This document shows, one piece after another, positions 48,024-55,493 of a stretch of DNA of 64,000 nucleotides; position 1 is the stretch's first letter, and the number at the start of each line of letters is the position of its first letter. The notes below the pieces were generated by a model that was not told where the DNA came from, made no database searches, and worked only from the letters and a program-made list of their open reading frames with translations. A program made the position numbers and the translations under genes. Source of the stretch: Catalimonadaceae bacterium JC749 (lineage in GTDB: Bacteria; Bacteroidota; Bacteroidia; Cytophagales; Cyclobacteriaceae); contig JAJNNC010000010.1 of assembly GCA_021730635.1 (NCBI GenBank), positions 1 through 64,000 of the forward strand. The letters are read 5' to 3'.

Positions 48024-48752
48024 TAAACCTGCCTGTAAATCTTTCAGCAGTCTTTCCCTGATTACCCGCGTCCATAGCGCATACCCCTTTTTGTTGAGAT
48101 GCACCCCATCCCACCAAAATAATTCTTCCTGAGGTAGCTTCTTCTTATTCAGAAAGTATGGCGTTGTATCTATAAAGTGAACTCCGTTTTTTGCTGTGGC
48201 ATATTGCCGGATAAGCTGATTGGCTTTCTGTACCTGAGGCCAAATTTCCCATCGGCTCGTAGTGGGTGTGATCGATAGATAATAAAGAGGGGTATCGGGT
48301 AACTCCTTTTCCAGCAGCGTAACCAGTTCCTGGAAATCTGACTGCAGCTGCTCCGGAGTTTTATCATTGGCACGACCACAGATATCATTCGTACCAGCGA
48401 ACAAGACAATGGCCCTGGGTTGATAAGGCACAATAATCTGGTCTGCATAATAAATGACATCACGGAGCTTGGCTCCTCCGAACCCTCGCTTGATCACGGG
48501 AAGGGGCGCCATATCCTGTGCCAGGTTTTTCCAGAAACGAATGCTGGAACTTCCTACAAACAGGATAGCTTTATCAGGTGCTGATATTTCCTGAGCTTCT
48601 GCCTGGAAAGCTTCAATGGTGGATTGCCAGACCCTTGGATCGTCACTTTCCAGTTTTTTAAATTCCTGTCGTATGAGAAAAGCCATGCCCAGACCTGCTA
48701 CCACGACAAGAATGATCAAGCCCAAGGTAATCCTAAGCAGTAATTTTTTCAT
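48021..48752 (-). CDS. Membrane-anchored SGNH/GDSL hydrolase
   Basis: A 243-residue hydrolase with an N-terminal membrane anchor or signal (MKKLLLRITLGLIILVVVAGLGMAFLI). It has the four SGNH blocks: nucleophile Ser in ILFVGSSSIRFW, Gly in VIKRGFGGAKL, Asn in VLFAGTNDIC and the Asp-His pair in WWDGVHLN. The family removes acyl or acetyl groups from lipids, carbohydrates or peptidoglycan in the periplasm. The start at 48752 gives a standard signal; the 10 codons upstream do not. It lies 89 bp downstream of the truncated methyltransferase-like gene on the same strand and shares a terminator with the permease. The substrate is unknown. Confidence 0.88.
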   Translation of the reverse strand: MKKLLLRITLGLIILVVVAGLGMAFLIRQEFKKLESDDPRVWQSTIEAFQAEAQEISAPDKAILFVGSSSIRFWKNLAQDMAPLPVIKRGFGGAKLRDVIYYADQIIVPYQPRAIVLFAGTNDICGRANDKTPEQLQSDFQELVTLLEKELPDTPLYYLSITPTTSRWEIWPQVQKANQLIRQYATAKNGVHFIDTTPYFLNKKKLPQEELFWWDGVHLNKKGYALWTRVIRERLLKDLQAGL

Positions 48753-48841
48753 ATCTTTTATGCTTTTTTTTATTGTTGACAAAATAAGTTAATTGGGAAG
48801 TCTGTGTGCTGTACTAAGAGCTGGAGTGTCAGTAAGGCTAC

Positions 48842-49201
48842 CTAGGTAAAGCCTTCCGTAGTTTCCCAGAGGAGTATGTCTGATTTCATCCAGTATTGGG
48901 TGAGCATTAAAATCATCATAGCATTCGTTAGTACATAGAAGCTTCTAAGCAGAGGAGCAGGCAAGTATTTCCTCAGGAACAGTTGGCTGGATTTTCTGGT
49001 CATTCCGCCATGCAGAAGTCCAATTAGTAGCAGTAGTAAAATATCGGTGAGGGCTGCTTTTCCTGTAGTGCCTGATGAATGAGACAGTGTAGGCCCTATA
49101 GTAAAGGAGTCGCTGGCTGTAAAATCAAATAGAAAGACAGTAGCACCCAGGGCTGCCAAGTAACTACGGACGCCAAGTAAGGCTGACAATAACTTTTTCA
49201 T
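48842..49201 (-). pseudogene. C-terminally truncated MddA/NnrU-like membrane methyltransferase
   Basis: A 119-residue membrane protein that matches only the N-terminal half of the methanethiol S-methyltransferase (MddA)/NnrU branch of isoprenylcysteine methyltransferase-like proteins. It shows the first membrane segment (GVRSYLAALGATVFLFDFTASDSFTIGPTL), the second (ALTDILLLLLIGLLHGGMTRKSSQLFLRKYLP) and APLLRSFYVLTNAMMILMLTQYW. In family members this is followed by roughly another 100 residues with the SAM-binding segments, which are missing: a stop follows WETTEGFT and the next gene begins 89 bp on. The conserved HSVMAR motif reads HGGMTR. It is either a pseudogene or a truncated membrane protein with a new role. 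It follows a short ORF driven by the first operator array. Confidence 0.6.
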
Positions 49202-49290
49202 CAATACAAAAGGTATGTTTTCAACATAAGTTGATCTCATGGGTAGGGCTGAGTATAAGGTAAACCTGACGAATCAGATCAGACCACAGT

Positions 49291-49464
49291 TCAATCTTTA
49301 AAAACCGTTTCCTGGCTTGTAGGGACAAGCAGGTTGGGAAAAAAATGAACAGCCCTCAAGGCTTCGGTCTTAGCAGCATCCTTTGCTCCTATCATCAGAG
49401 GATATCGGTACGCAATCCCTGCAATAACCAGGAGAATCATCAGCCATCTTACAATCTTTTTCAT
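49291..49464 (-). CDS. Small membrane or exported protein (57 residues)
   Basis: A short gene of 57 residues starting at the ATG at 49464, with N-terminus MKKIVRWLMILLVIAGIAY. This is a positively charged start and one hydrophobic segment, so a membrane-anchored or secreted small protein. The rest (RYPLMIGAKDAAKTEALRAV, then HFFPNLLVPTSQETVFKD) has no known family. Support for its reality is its position: the ATG lies 26 nt after a TAGCTTTG -7 element and a full four-repeat operator array, with a leader motif (ACAATGATTCAACTGA) shared with other genes of the cluster. It is followed on the same strand by the truncated MddA-like gene. Confidence 0.6.
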   Translation of the reverse strand: MKKIVRWLMILLVIAGIAYRYPLMIGAKDAAKTEALRAVHFFPNLLVPTSQETVFKD

Positions 49465-49490
49465 AATGTATCAGTTGAATCATTGTTCAG

Positions 49491-49582
49491 CAAAGCTAAT
49501 GGATAGGCTGTTAAGGGACGAATTTTACAGGTAAGCAGATGGTGAACAGCGTTCTAAAGACAAGTAGACAAGAAGTGAACAA
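49491..49582 (-). promoter_or_regulatory. Operator array A and -7 element, minus strand
   Basis: Four 9-bp direct repeats on the minus strand: TTGTTCACT (49574-49582), TTGTCTACT (49563-49571), CTGTTCACC (49541-49549) and CTGCTTACC (49530-49538). Start-to-start spacing is 11-22-11. The last repeat ends 31 bp before TAGCTTTG (49491-49498), a match to the Bacteroidota -7 element TANNTTTG. No TTTG -33 box is seen. It drives the 57-residue ORF and probably the truncated MddA-like gene. Confidence 0.75.
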
Positions 49583-49656
49583 AAGACTGAAAATGCCTTT
49601 TTACAATCTTATTGGCAGCTCCTCCTTAAATTGTACGAGAAATATAAATAATTATC

Positions 49657-50415
49657 CTAGCGCACAGATATCCTATTTTCTTCCGAGTGTAGGGCACTGG
49701 CTAGATTTCTTTCAAAGGCGGCTATTCGCTCGGAAGGATACAGGGTGATTGCTTTTCTGATGTACTGTTGAGATTTCTGCCTGTTCTGCTGTCTGTATTC
49801 CTCAAGGGCCAGATTATAGTACTGTAGACCCGCTAACTGCCGAAGTTGTATCGGGCGGTGGATGAGTGGAGCGGAAATACTCAGCGCCTGATGATACTGA
49901 TCAGCCTCTTCCAGAAAGTGATCTATCCGTTGCTGTATTTCCTGCAAATCGGTGATCCATCCTTGCTGCGGATCGGTAGTTTCAAACATCACCTGCATGC
50001 CTGCTATTGGCACGGTCAGGTAAACATGATAATTCATCTCCCATATTTGGTAAGGAATTTCCAGCCTGTCCAACAGCAACGCATAGAGGGCGGTTCCTGA
50101 TACACAATTATAATGACCTTGGGTGAGAAGGTTCTCTACCGTGCTGTATTCCTTATATTTTTTCAGTACTTGGCGATGGACCGTGTAAAACACAGATTTC
50201 AGGAAATGCAGCTCATTTTTTTGTTTTAGTTTTTTAGCCTCTAACTGTCGTACCATAGCCTCTATCGCTTCAGAAATCTCAGATGGCACTGGTATATCAT
50301 AAAAGTATTGCAGTTTTTGTGGCTGCCCCGTCGTATTTAATGACAAAGAGAAGGCAGAAGCATTTCCTTCACCAAAGAAAAGCAGGATCATAATGATGAG
50401 CAATGGCTTTTTCAT
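49657..50415 (-). CDS. Secreted transglutaminase-like protein with a TPR tail
   Basis: A 252-residue exported protein (signal MKKPLLIIMILLFFGEGNASAF). The core resembles the transglutaminase/cysteine-protease fold with a full triad: Cys104 (GHYNCVSGTALYALLL), His130 (EMNYHVYLTV) and Asp148 (FETTDPQ). The C-terminal part has a TPR-like helical pair (LRQLAGLQYYNLALEEYRQQNRQKSQQYIRKAITLYPSERIAAF). Proteins of this kind act on peptide or amide bonds in the periplasm; the substrate is unknown. It is divergent from the TPR-HTH regulator gene, with 438 bp between them. No operator repeat faces this gene, so it is probably outside the array regulon. Confidence 0.75.
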   Translation of the reverse strand: MKKPLLIIMILLFFGEGNASAFSLSLNTTGQPQKLQYFYDIPVPSEISEAIEAMVRQLEAKKLKQKNELHFLKSVFYTVHRQVLKKYKEYSTVENLLTQGHYNCVSGTALYALLLDRLEIPYQIWEMNYHVYLTVPIAGMQVMFETTDPQQGWITDLQEIQQRIDHFLEEADQYHQALSISAPLIHRPIQLRQLAGLQYYNLALEEYRQQNRQKSQQYIRKAITLYPSERIAAFERNLASALHSEENRISVR

Positions 50416-50771
50416 AACAGACGGTTTAGTGGCACCTGAAGCAGCGCCGTATGTCGATGATCTATAAGATTTAGTATAAGAAGGTAGGAGATTGGTAACC
50501 TAACCATTGACGCTATGCCTTGAAAAATTTTGTTCCTGGCGCCATGATCCTTCGTTGCTGTGCTGTCTTAAAGTGATGGCAGGGAAACTGGTAGATTTCA
50601 GGGAAGTTGTTATCTGAAAAAAATATATCATACCTCTTCTTTGTCATCAACATTGAGATAGCAGTCATGCCCCGGTGTTGGGTGAACCCATGATCAAGGC
50701 TGGCGCCGGATGGTTTGGATCAACCCTGCTGTTAGAAACCCGTTTCCTTTATTTTTTTAGTTAATACAGGG
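50416..50771. other. Intergenic region before the regulator gene
   Basis: Left part of the 438-bp divergent gap. A single ATTGGTAACC occurs near 50492; the same 10-mer occurs twice upstream of the di-haem peroxidase gene (56876 and 56897). No gene, RNA or terminator was recognised. The positions where a second pair of operator repeats would be expected (about 50739-50758) carry no match. Confidence 0.4.
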
Positions 50772-50830
50772 CTGTACACTAATTGTCTACCCGTCAGATT
50801 CGCCCCTTTGGAGGAAAGCTGTTAGGTTTG
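50772..50830 (+). promoter_or_regulatory. Operator pair B and -7 element of the TPR-HTH regulator gene
   Basis: One pair of repeats, CTGTACACT (50772-50780) and TTGTCTACC (50783-50791), with the same 11-bp period as the other arrays. The second ends 31 bp before TAGGTTTG (50823-50830); the regulator ATG follows at 50854. The upstream pair of the four-repeat arrays is missing. This fits weaker or autoregulatory control of the regulator gene. Confidence 0.7.
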
Positions 50831-50853
50831 AGAAATTTTAACATAACACTTCT

Positions 50854-52731
50854 ATGCAATTCAACTATGTTCTTTATAGCAAGCTGCTGCTCATTATCTT
50901 TGTCAGTCTGAAGGTGGTTTCTGGGCAGGCCCAGGATCGTATGGCCATTCTTCAACCCCTGAAAAAACTGTCCTCCGACAAAGAAAAAGTAAGTTACCTG
51001 GAAACGCATATCAATGAGATCATCAGACAGGCACCTGCAGAAGCGCTGTATTTTGCCGAAATCGCTGATTCTCTTTTACAAAGGATAGATTCGCTGGCCT
51101 GGAAGCTGGAGATACAAAGATTAAAAGCCTTAGCCTACCGGGAAATGGGTGACTATGAAAAAGCTACTAAAACCCTGGAGCAAATTTCCCTTCAAATATC
51201 TCCTACAGATACGGTAGCTTCTATGGTGGCTATTCAGGCTAGAATTTATATCAACCTGGCTTCTCTGCACCGCCGTAAAGGTGATACGGAGCAAGCCCTT
51301 TCCCTGAATATCCAGGCTGCTCAGCTACTGGACTCACTGGTAATGCGCTTTCCTGGCCATAAGAAATACATGCAAAATCAGGGTTTGGCATTCAGCGGAT
51401 TAGGAATGATACATGCTGCTTTGGATAACCACAAGCTATCCAACGATTATTTTCAAAAAGCGCTGATCGTTCATCAAAAGCTTGGGGACCGGCAACAAAT
51501 TGCTTACATGCTTTTTAATTTAGGCTCTAACTTTTATAAAAAAGAAGTATTTGATTCGGCAGAAGTCTACTGGACCCGGGGCATACAATATATAGATACT
51601 ACCCAACAGGTGACGCTTTTGGAAGCGTACTACTATAATCTGGGTGCCTTAAAGACAACTGAAAAAAAGTGGGAGGAAGCTATCCGGTATTATCATATGG
51701 CGATGCAACTGGTGAAAAAAACCGGGAATCAGGAAGAACTGGCCAAAGCTTACGAATCACTGGCCAACCTTTATATTGAGAAAGGTGATTATCAACAAGC
51801 CGAAAAAGTGGCTTATACAGCCTTATCTTTAGTCAAAGATGGCCTGGCCACCAAAGTTCGTATCCATGCGGATCTGGCATCCATCTATGAAAAGACAGGA
51901 CAGTTGCCAAAGGCGATCACGTATTATCAAAAGTACACCTTACTGCAGGATTCCCTGACTAATGTGGAGAAAAACCGGGCCATTGCCGAAATGGAGGCGA
52001 AATACCAGCATGACCAACAGCAGAAAGAACTCAAATTGCAAAGCCAGCAGATCGAGCTTTTGTCTCAGGACAACCAGATCAAGCGGCTTACCCGGAATAT
52101 GCTGGCGTTGGCGGTAGTCCTGCTGCTGCTAGTCGGCTTTTTTGTCGTCCGTACCCAGCATCTCCGGATGAAACGCAAACAGGAACAACTGGAACATTCC
52201 CGCTCTTTGCTGGCTTCACAGCAGGAAAATGCTATGCTCAGAGAACAAAAACTGCGGCAGGAACTGGAACACAGAAACCAGCAACTGACCTCGTATACCC
52301 TGAATTTTATCCAGAAAAATGAACTGCTGGAAGAGTTAAAAGAAAATGTGGAGGTTTTGCAAAAACAAAAGCAATGGACGGCGCAGGATTTCCGTTCCCT
52401 TAAACATTTGATTCAGCAACATGTGACTATTGACCAGGACTGGGCGTCTTTCAAAATGCATTTTGAGAGTGTACACCCTGACTTTTTCGTAAACCTGAAT
52501 GAAGCCTTTCCCGAACTGGGACCTCGTGAGATGAAGCTCTGTGCGCTCATTCGGCTGAACCTGAATATCAAAGAATCGGCTTTGGTGCTGGGGATTTCAC
52601 CGGATAGCGTGAAAACCGCCCGCCATCGGGTTCGTAAAAAAATGAATCTGGAACAGGAAGACAATATTGTAGAGGTGCTGTTACAGGTAGAAAAGGGTCA
52701 TTACGAAAGAGCTGTGCTATTGGCTAGTTAA
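50854..52731 (+). CDS. Membrane TPR-HTH transcriptional regulator, candidate master of the operator arrays
   Basis: A 625-residue regulator with a signal peptide (KLLLIIFVSLKVVSGQA) and a periplasmic array of TPR helices (about residues 55-375, for example EEAIRYYHMAMQLVKKTGNQEELAKAYESLANLYIEKGDYQQAEKVAYTALSL). One membrane segment lies near residues 412-433 (MLALAVVLLLLVGFFVV), followed by a coiled coil. The C-terminal LuxR/GerE-like HTH spans about residues 553-600 (ELGPREMKLCALIRLNLNIKESALVLGISPDSVKTARHRVRKKM). Bacteroidota have many such one-component membrane regulators. Its own promoter carries one pair of the repeats found upstream of six other transcripts nearby, so it is the leading candidate to bind them. 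That link is inference from position. Confidence 0.88.
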   Translation: MQFNYVLYSKLLLIIFVSLKVVSGQAQDRMAILQPLKKLSSDKEKVSYLETHINEIIRQAPAEALYFAEIADSLLQRIDSLAWKLEIQRLKALAYREMGDYEKATKTLEQISLQISPTDTVASMVAIQARIYINLASLHRRKGDTEQALSLNIQAAQLLDSLVMRFPGHKKYMQNQGLAFSGLGMIHAALDNHKLSNDYFQKALIVHQKLGDRQQIAYMLFNLGSNFYKKEVFDSAEVYWTRGIQYIDTTQQVTLLEAYYYNLGALKTTEKKWEEAIRYYHMAMQLVKKTGNQEELAKAYESLANLYIEKGDYQQAEKVAYTALSLVKDGLATKVRIHADLASIYEKTGQLPKAITYYQKYTLLQDSLTNVEKNRAIAEMEAKYQHDQQQKELKLQSQQIELLSQDNQIKRLTRNMLALAVVLLLLVGFFVVRTQHLRMKRKQEQLEHSRSLLASQQENAMLREQKLRQELEHRNQQLTSYTLNFIQKNELLEELKENVEVLQKQKQWTAQDFRSLKHLIQQHVTIDQDWASFKMHFESVHPDFFVNLNEAFPELGPREMKLCALIRLNLNIKESALVLGISPDSVKTARHRVRKKMNLEQEDNIVEVLLQVEKGHYERAVLLAS

Positions 52732-52793
52732 TGTAGGGGTTGGGTTTTACGGCAAGTGGCAGCGCGATTATTGAGTAGACAACATAAAAAATG

Positions 52794-52818
52794 AAGAGCC
52801 CCAGGAGGGCTCTTTTTT
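52794..52818. terminator. Rho-independent terminator between convergent genes
   Basis: An 8-bp perfect stem (52794-52801 with 52807-52814), loop CAGGA, followed by TTTT on the plus strand. It ends the regulator transcript. On the minus strand the stem is followed by CATTTTTT, so it can also serve the converging small gene. Confidence 0.85.
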
Positions 52819-52840
52819 CATGTATAGGGGTCAGAACGGT

Positions 52841-53221
52841 TTATTTTTTAAACTTATGATTTCGTACGAGATAGTCATAAGAAATTTGGTGATGCGCTTT
52901 GATCACATGCACCGGACGCCGGGTTTTTCGTAAAATATAAGCTTTGTTTTTCAAAATAGCGATGCCTGAAGCTACCGTAAGCGCAGAGGCTTCCGAAATT
53001 TCTACACTGGCGATTGTGGCGGCATCAACTACCTGACCGGGTTTTACCTTAGGGTTTAGTTTGTGGTTTCGGTTTAATCCCCGGGCCGATTCTGACAGCA
53101 GAGAAGGATGAAGACTGGCTACACGACTGGTATCCACCCCGGAGTAGCCGCTTTTAGCCATCACATTGGCACTCAATACTAACATAAGTAAACCACTGAA
53201 GAAAATTTGATGATAATTCAT
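52841..53221 (-). CDS. Small secreted protein of unknown function
   Basis: A 126-residue exported protein starting at the ATG at 53221 (MNYHQIFFSGLLMLVLSANVMA, then cleavage before KSGYSG). The mature part is basic and has a glycine-poor strand-rich middle (KPGQVVDAATIASVEISEASALTVASGIAILKNKAYILRKTRRP) and a C-terminus ending in KFKK. No family is recognised. Its promoter is one of the full four-repeat operator arrays (C), with TATCTTTG about 50 bp upstream of the start, so it is a member of the candidate regulon. It converges on the regulator gene with a shared terminator. Two in-frame ATGs lie six bases apart; the downstream one is used here. Confidence 0.7.
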   Translation of the reverse strand: MNYHQIFFSGLLMLVLSANVMAKSGYSGVDTSRVASLHPSLLSESARGLNRNHKLNPKVKPGQVVDAATIASVEISEASALTVASGIAILKNKAYILRKTRRPVHVIKAHHQISYDYLVRNHKFKK

Positions 53222-53271
53222 GATCATAAAGGTTAAAGTTGAAACATGTAAACGGGTTTGTTTTGCTTGTT

Positions 53272-53364
53272 CAAAGATACGTTCGTTCGGAGCATGGTGG
53301 TAAATGTATCAGGTATACAACAGGTCTACAGCCTGCCCAATCAGTGTAGACAAAAGGTGATCAG
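53272..53364 (-). promoter_or_regulatory. Operator array C and -7 element, minus strand
   Basis: Minus-strand repeats, farthest first: CTGATCACC (53356-53364), TTGTCTACA (53345-53353), CTGTAGACC (53323-53331) and TTGTATACC (53312-53320). Spacing is 11-22-11, and the last repeat ends 32 bp before TATCTTTG (53272-53279). The spacing is identical to arrays E, F and G. It faces the small secreted-protein gene that starts at 53221. Confidence 0.75.
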
Positions 53365-53390
53365 GATTTGAAAAAGCATTTTTTGTAGGG

Positions 53391-53613
53391 TCAAGAAGCG
53401 TTTTCTGCCACCTCAAGACTGTCCATCAAATGTCGTAAGCTACCAGAAAGCTTTGAGTCAGGATCGACAAGATACCCCATCCAGGCAGGTTGGCTACTCG
53501 GCTATATCTTCCCCCAGTTGAGCAGCCAAATAGGTGGGATCGCTTGTGTTTGTGAGAAGCACTTCTATCGGGTAAATTTTAACAATATTTGCTAATACCT
53601 CACAGTCAGCTGC
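53391..53613 (-). pseudogene. Frameshifted remnant of a lost gene between arrays C and D
   Basis: On the minus strand, a frame opening after a stop at 53614-53616 reads ADCEVLANIVKIYPIEVLL, then TNTSDPTYLAAQLGEDIAE, to a stop at 53494. One base out of frame the reading continues SSQPAWMGYLVDPDSKLSG, then SLRHLMDSLEVAENAS, to a stop at 53391. Both halves have clear coding character, and the 223-nt length equals 74 codons plus one base, as expected for a single frameshift. There is no start codon. It is probably the C-terminal remnant of an enzyme not recognised here. Confidence 0.5.
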
Positions 53614-53624
53614 TTATCGTTTAT

Positions 53625-53727
53625 TTGTTTACCTTTTGTTTACTGGCTATAAATGAATGGAGTCTCTATGTTTACTATTTGATTACTTCCCCCATTAGCA
53701 CCTGACTGGGATTCCTCCGTACCTTTG
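53625..53727 (+). promoter_or_regulatory. Operator array D and -7 element, plus strand
   Basis: Repeats TTGTTTACC (53625-53633), TTGTTTACT (53636-53644), ATGTTTACT (53668-53676) and TTGATTACT (53679-53687). The two pairs each have an 11-bp period, but the gap between the second and third starts is 32, not 22, about one helical turn more than in the other arrays. The last repeat ends 32 bp before TACCTTTG (53720-53727). The lipoprotein start is at 53950, leaving a leader of about 220 nt. Confidence 0.7.
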
Positions 53728-53925
53728 TAAAGCCATGCAAGATACTTTATGAGTATGGCCTGGTAACTTATATCCATGAGCCCATATTAGGTCTTTATAA
53801 GACAAAAGTTTACCGCTGATACAACACTATAGCTAAAGATTTCTCTCGGTCGCAGCCTTCTTCAAACCAGCATTATTACTGATGGGAAAGAGGCGCTACC
53901 CGCAATTTCTACTTATTTATTATTA

Positions 53926-53949
53926 ATTTCTTCAATTATTCAAACAATT
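53926..53949 (+). promoter_or_regulatory. Shared leader motif before the three-repeat lipoprotein gene
   Basis: The last 24 nt before the ATG read ATTTCTTCAATTATTCAAAC and a short AT tail. The same TTCTTCAATNATTCAA core occurs just before the starts at 61233 (minus strand), 61851 and 62277. A shared untranslated leader suggests common post-transcriptional control or a common translation enhancer. Confidence 0.5.
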
Positions 53950-54735
53950 ATGAAAACAAAAATTAGTTTATGTCTTGTTGTCTTTACCCTTTTATTCGGA
54001 TGTAATAAGGAAGATGAGGTCTACCCTTCGCAGGATAGCAGCGAAGGAGGTGAGACCACGGAAGCAGAATTTGTTGACGTAGTCATAGATCCGGAAACCG
54101 GAGAACCTGTGGCTACCAATTTTGATCTGTATCCTGCTTTGGATTGGAGTGAAAAAAATGATGCAGCGCTAAACAGTGCCAGTATAGGAGGACAAATTAT
54201 TCATGAATTTTCTCAAAATCTGGGCACTGCACCCAATAATGCACTGGAAGTATTCCACAACCTGCCTCCCGGCTATGCGCTGACAGGGATCGGCCTGCGA
54301 ATCAGCAATGATAATGTGACGACCATGGTGATTGAGCAGCGTTTTATTAATGACAATGGATCGTTGGGTCCTCGCTACAGAACGTATCATGGTACAGCGC
54401 CCAATCATCAGCTTGAAGTGTGGTATGCCGTTCCTGAAGGGTATCTGATTACGGGGCTAGGGATTCGAGTGAATAATGGGAATGTTACCACGCTGCGGGT
54501 ATATCACCAAAAAATTGATGAGAGTTCTACCACTAACAATATTGTCTTAGATGATTTTCGTCGTATAACCTCGGTAGGTACAGCCCCCACTCACCCGCTT
54601 GAGATAGACTTTGAGACCAGGCTTTTTACCTCTATTCCTCATCGGACCGTACTGACCGGCATAGGATTCCGTTGTAATAATGATAACATCACCACCCTGA
54701 AAGCCCAGTTGGGTTATTTACAATTTCAAAATTGA
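53950..54735 (+). CDS. Lipoprotein with three internal repeats
   Basis: A 261-residue lipoprotein (lipobox TLLFGC) with an acidic linker and three related units of about 55-75 residues. The repeated core reads LTGIGLRISNDNVTTM, then ITGLGIRVNNGNVTTL, then LTGIGFRCNNDNITTL. The first and second cores are preceded by GTAPN..LEV(F/W)...P.GY; the third by GTAPTHPLEI. Such threefold repetition suggests a three-faced beta structure, possibly beta-prism or trefoil-like, often seen in carbohydrate-binding surface proteins. No known family could be named with confidence. It is driven by operator array D and is monocistronic as far as can be seen; the next plus-strand gene is far away. Confidence 0.75.
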   Translation: MKTKISLCLVVFTLLFGCNKEDEVYPSQDSSEGGETTEAEFVDVVIDPETGEPVATNFDLYPALDWSEKNDAALNSASIGGQIIHEFSQNLGTAPNNALEVFHNLPPGYALTGIGLRISNDNVTTMVIEQRFINDNGSLGPRYRTYHGTAPNHQLEVWYAVPEGYLITGLGIRVNNGNVTTLRVYHQKIDESSTTNNIVLDDFRRITSVGTAPTHPLEIDFETRLFTSIPHRTVLTGIGFRCNNDNITTLKAQLGYLQFQN

Positions 54736-55493
54736 GCCTCCCCCTCTGCCGTCTGTGGTTGAGGGGTTCCCAAACTGAGAGTACGTTCTTTTCCACTGAG
54801 TGGAGAAAGCGGTAAAAAATGCGGGTGTAGGGAAGGGACTTTCTCGTGCCAATATACAGGTATCAGGAAGTCCCTAAACCTTTTATAAGAAGGGGTATCT
54901 TTGGAACTGGCTATCAACAGATATCTTCCCTTTCACTATGGCATTAATGTTATGGTATAAAAACGATCATAAGACAATCTCAAATAAAATAGGGATGACT
55001 CGCTTTTTTTCATCGGCTCAATCGCTCAAGTTATAGGGCTGAACAAGGTATGCCTGCAAGCCTGATGCGTCATGAAATTCTTCCTGGTCAAGCATACCTG
55101 TGGGTTGCGTTGAAAAAAATAAACAGGTATCCAAAACGCAGATGATCAGGTCTTGTAAATGCTGATTTCCTACCTGCCCTTCGATTCTATCAAATAATTT
55201 TTTTACGCCTTAGGGGCATCACTTTCAGCACGTAGGTTCCGGACGCTATGCCTGGGCAACAGTATGTTTTTGGAGGTATGGTTGGTTGAACAGATCCGGA
55301 TAGAAAGTATTGCGCTTCATGATGGATTCCGGCAGCGGATCAGATCATCGCTTATAGCGTAAAAGATATGAAAGCAACATGGACGCCAAAGGCGTCCATG
55401 CTTTTTCCAGAAGGTGAAACAATTCTGGATGCAGTGACTGATCTTCTCTTTGCACCTAAAGAAGAGGTCAATACGGAGAATAGTGCATTGAAG
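54736..55493. other. Long gap between convergent transcripts, no intact gene
   Basis: About 760 bases separating the three-repeat lipoprotein gene from the end of the minus-strand five-gene operon. Short frames occur but lack coding character. A minus-strand stretch ending at 55190 reads GIASGTYVLKVMPLRRKKII, similar to the end of a type IX secretion sorting domain, and may be a relic. A strong stem-loop lies at 55378-55400. Confidence 0.4.
55378..55406. terminator. Strong stem-loop with T tract
   Basis: A perfect 10-bp stem (55378-55387 with 55391-55400), a 3-nt AAA loop and the tail CTTTTT on the plus strand. On the minus strand it lies about 90 bp beyond the stop of the di-haem peroxidase gene, where it may mark the end of the five-gene operon. 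The better T tract, however, points to a plus-strand transcript. Confidence 0.65.

Noticed and set aside
49242-49267. Degenerate repeats before the truncated MddA-like gene
   Set aside because: GGTAAACCT near 49259 and a near -7 element at 49208 look similar to an array, but the spacing does not match (43 bp) and the pair is absent.
54726-54917. Minus-strand frame after the three-repeat lipoprotein
   Set aside because: Low-complexity, serine- and proline-rich translation without a promoter or family; probably chance.
55190-55262. Possible type IX secretion sorting-domain relic on the minus strand
   Set aside because: The stretch GIASGTYVLKVMPLRRKKII resembles the end of such domains, but only 20 residues fit and the upstream sequence does not, so it is not claimed as a feature.
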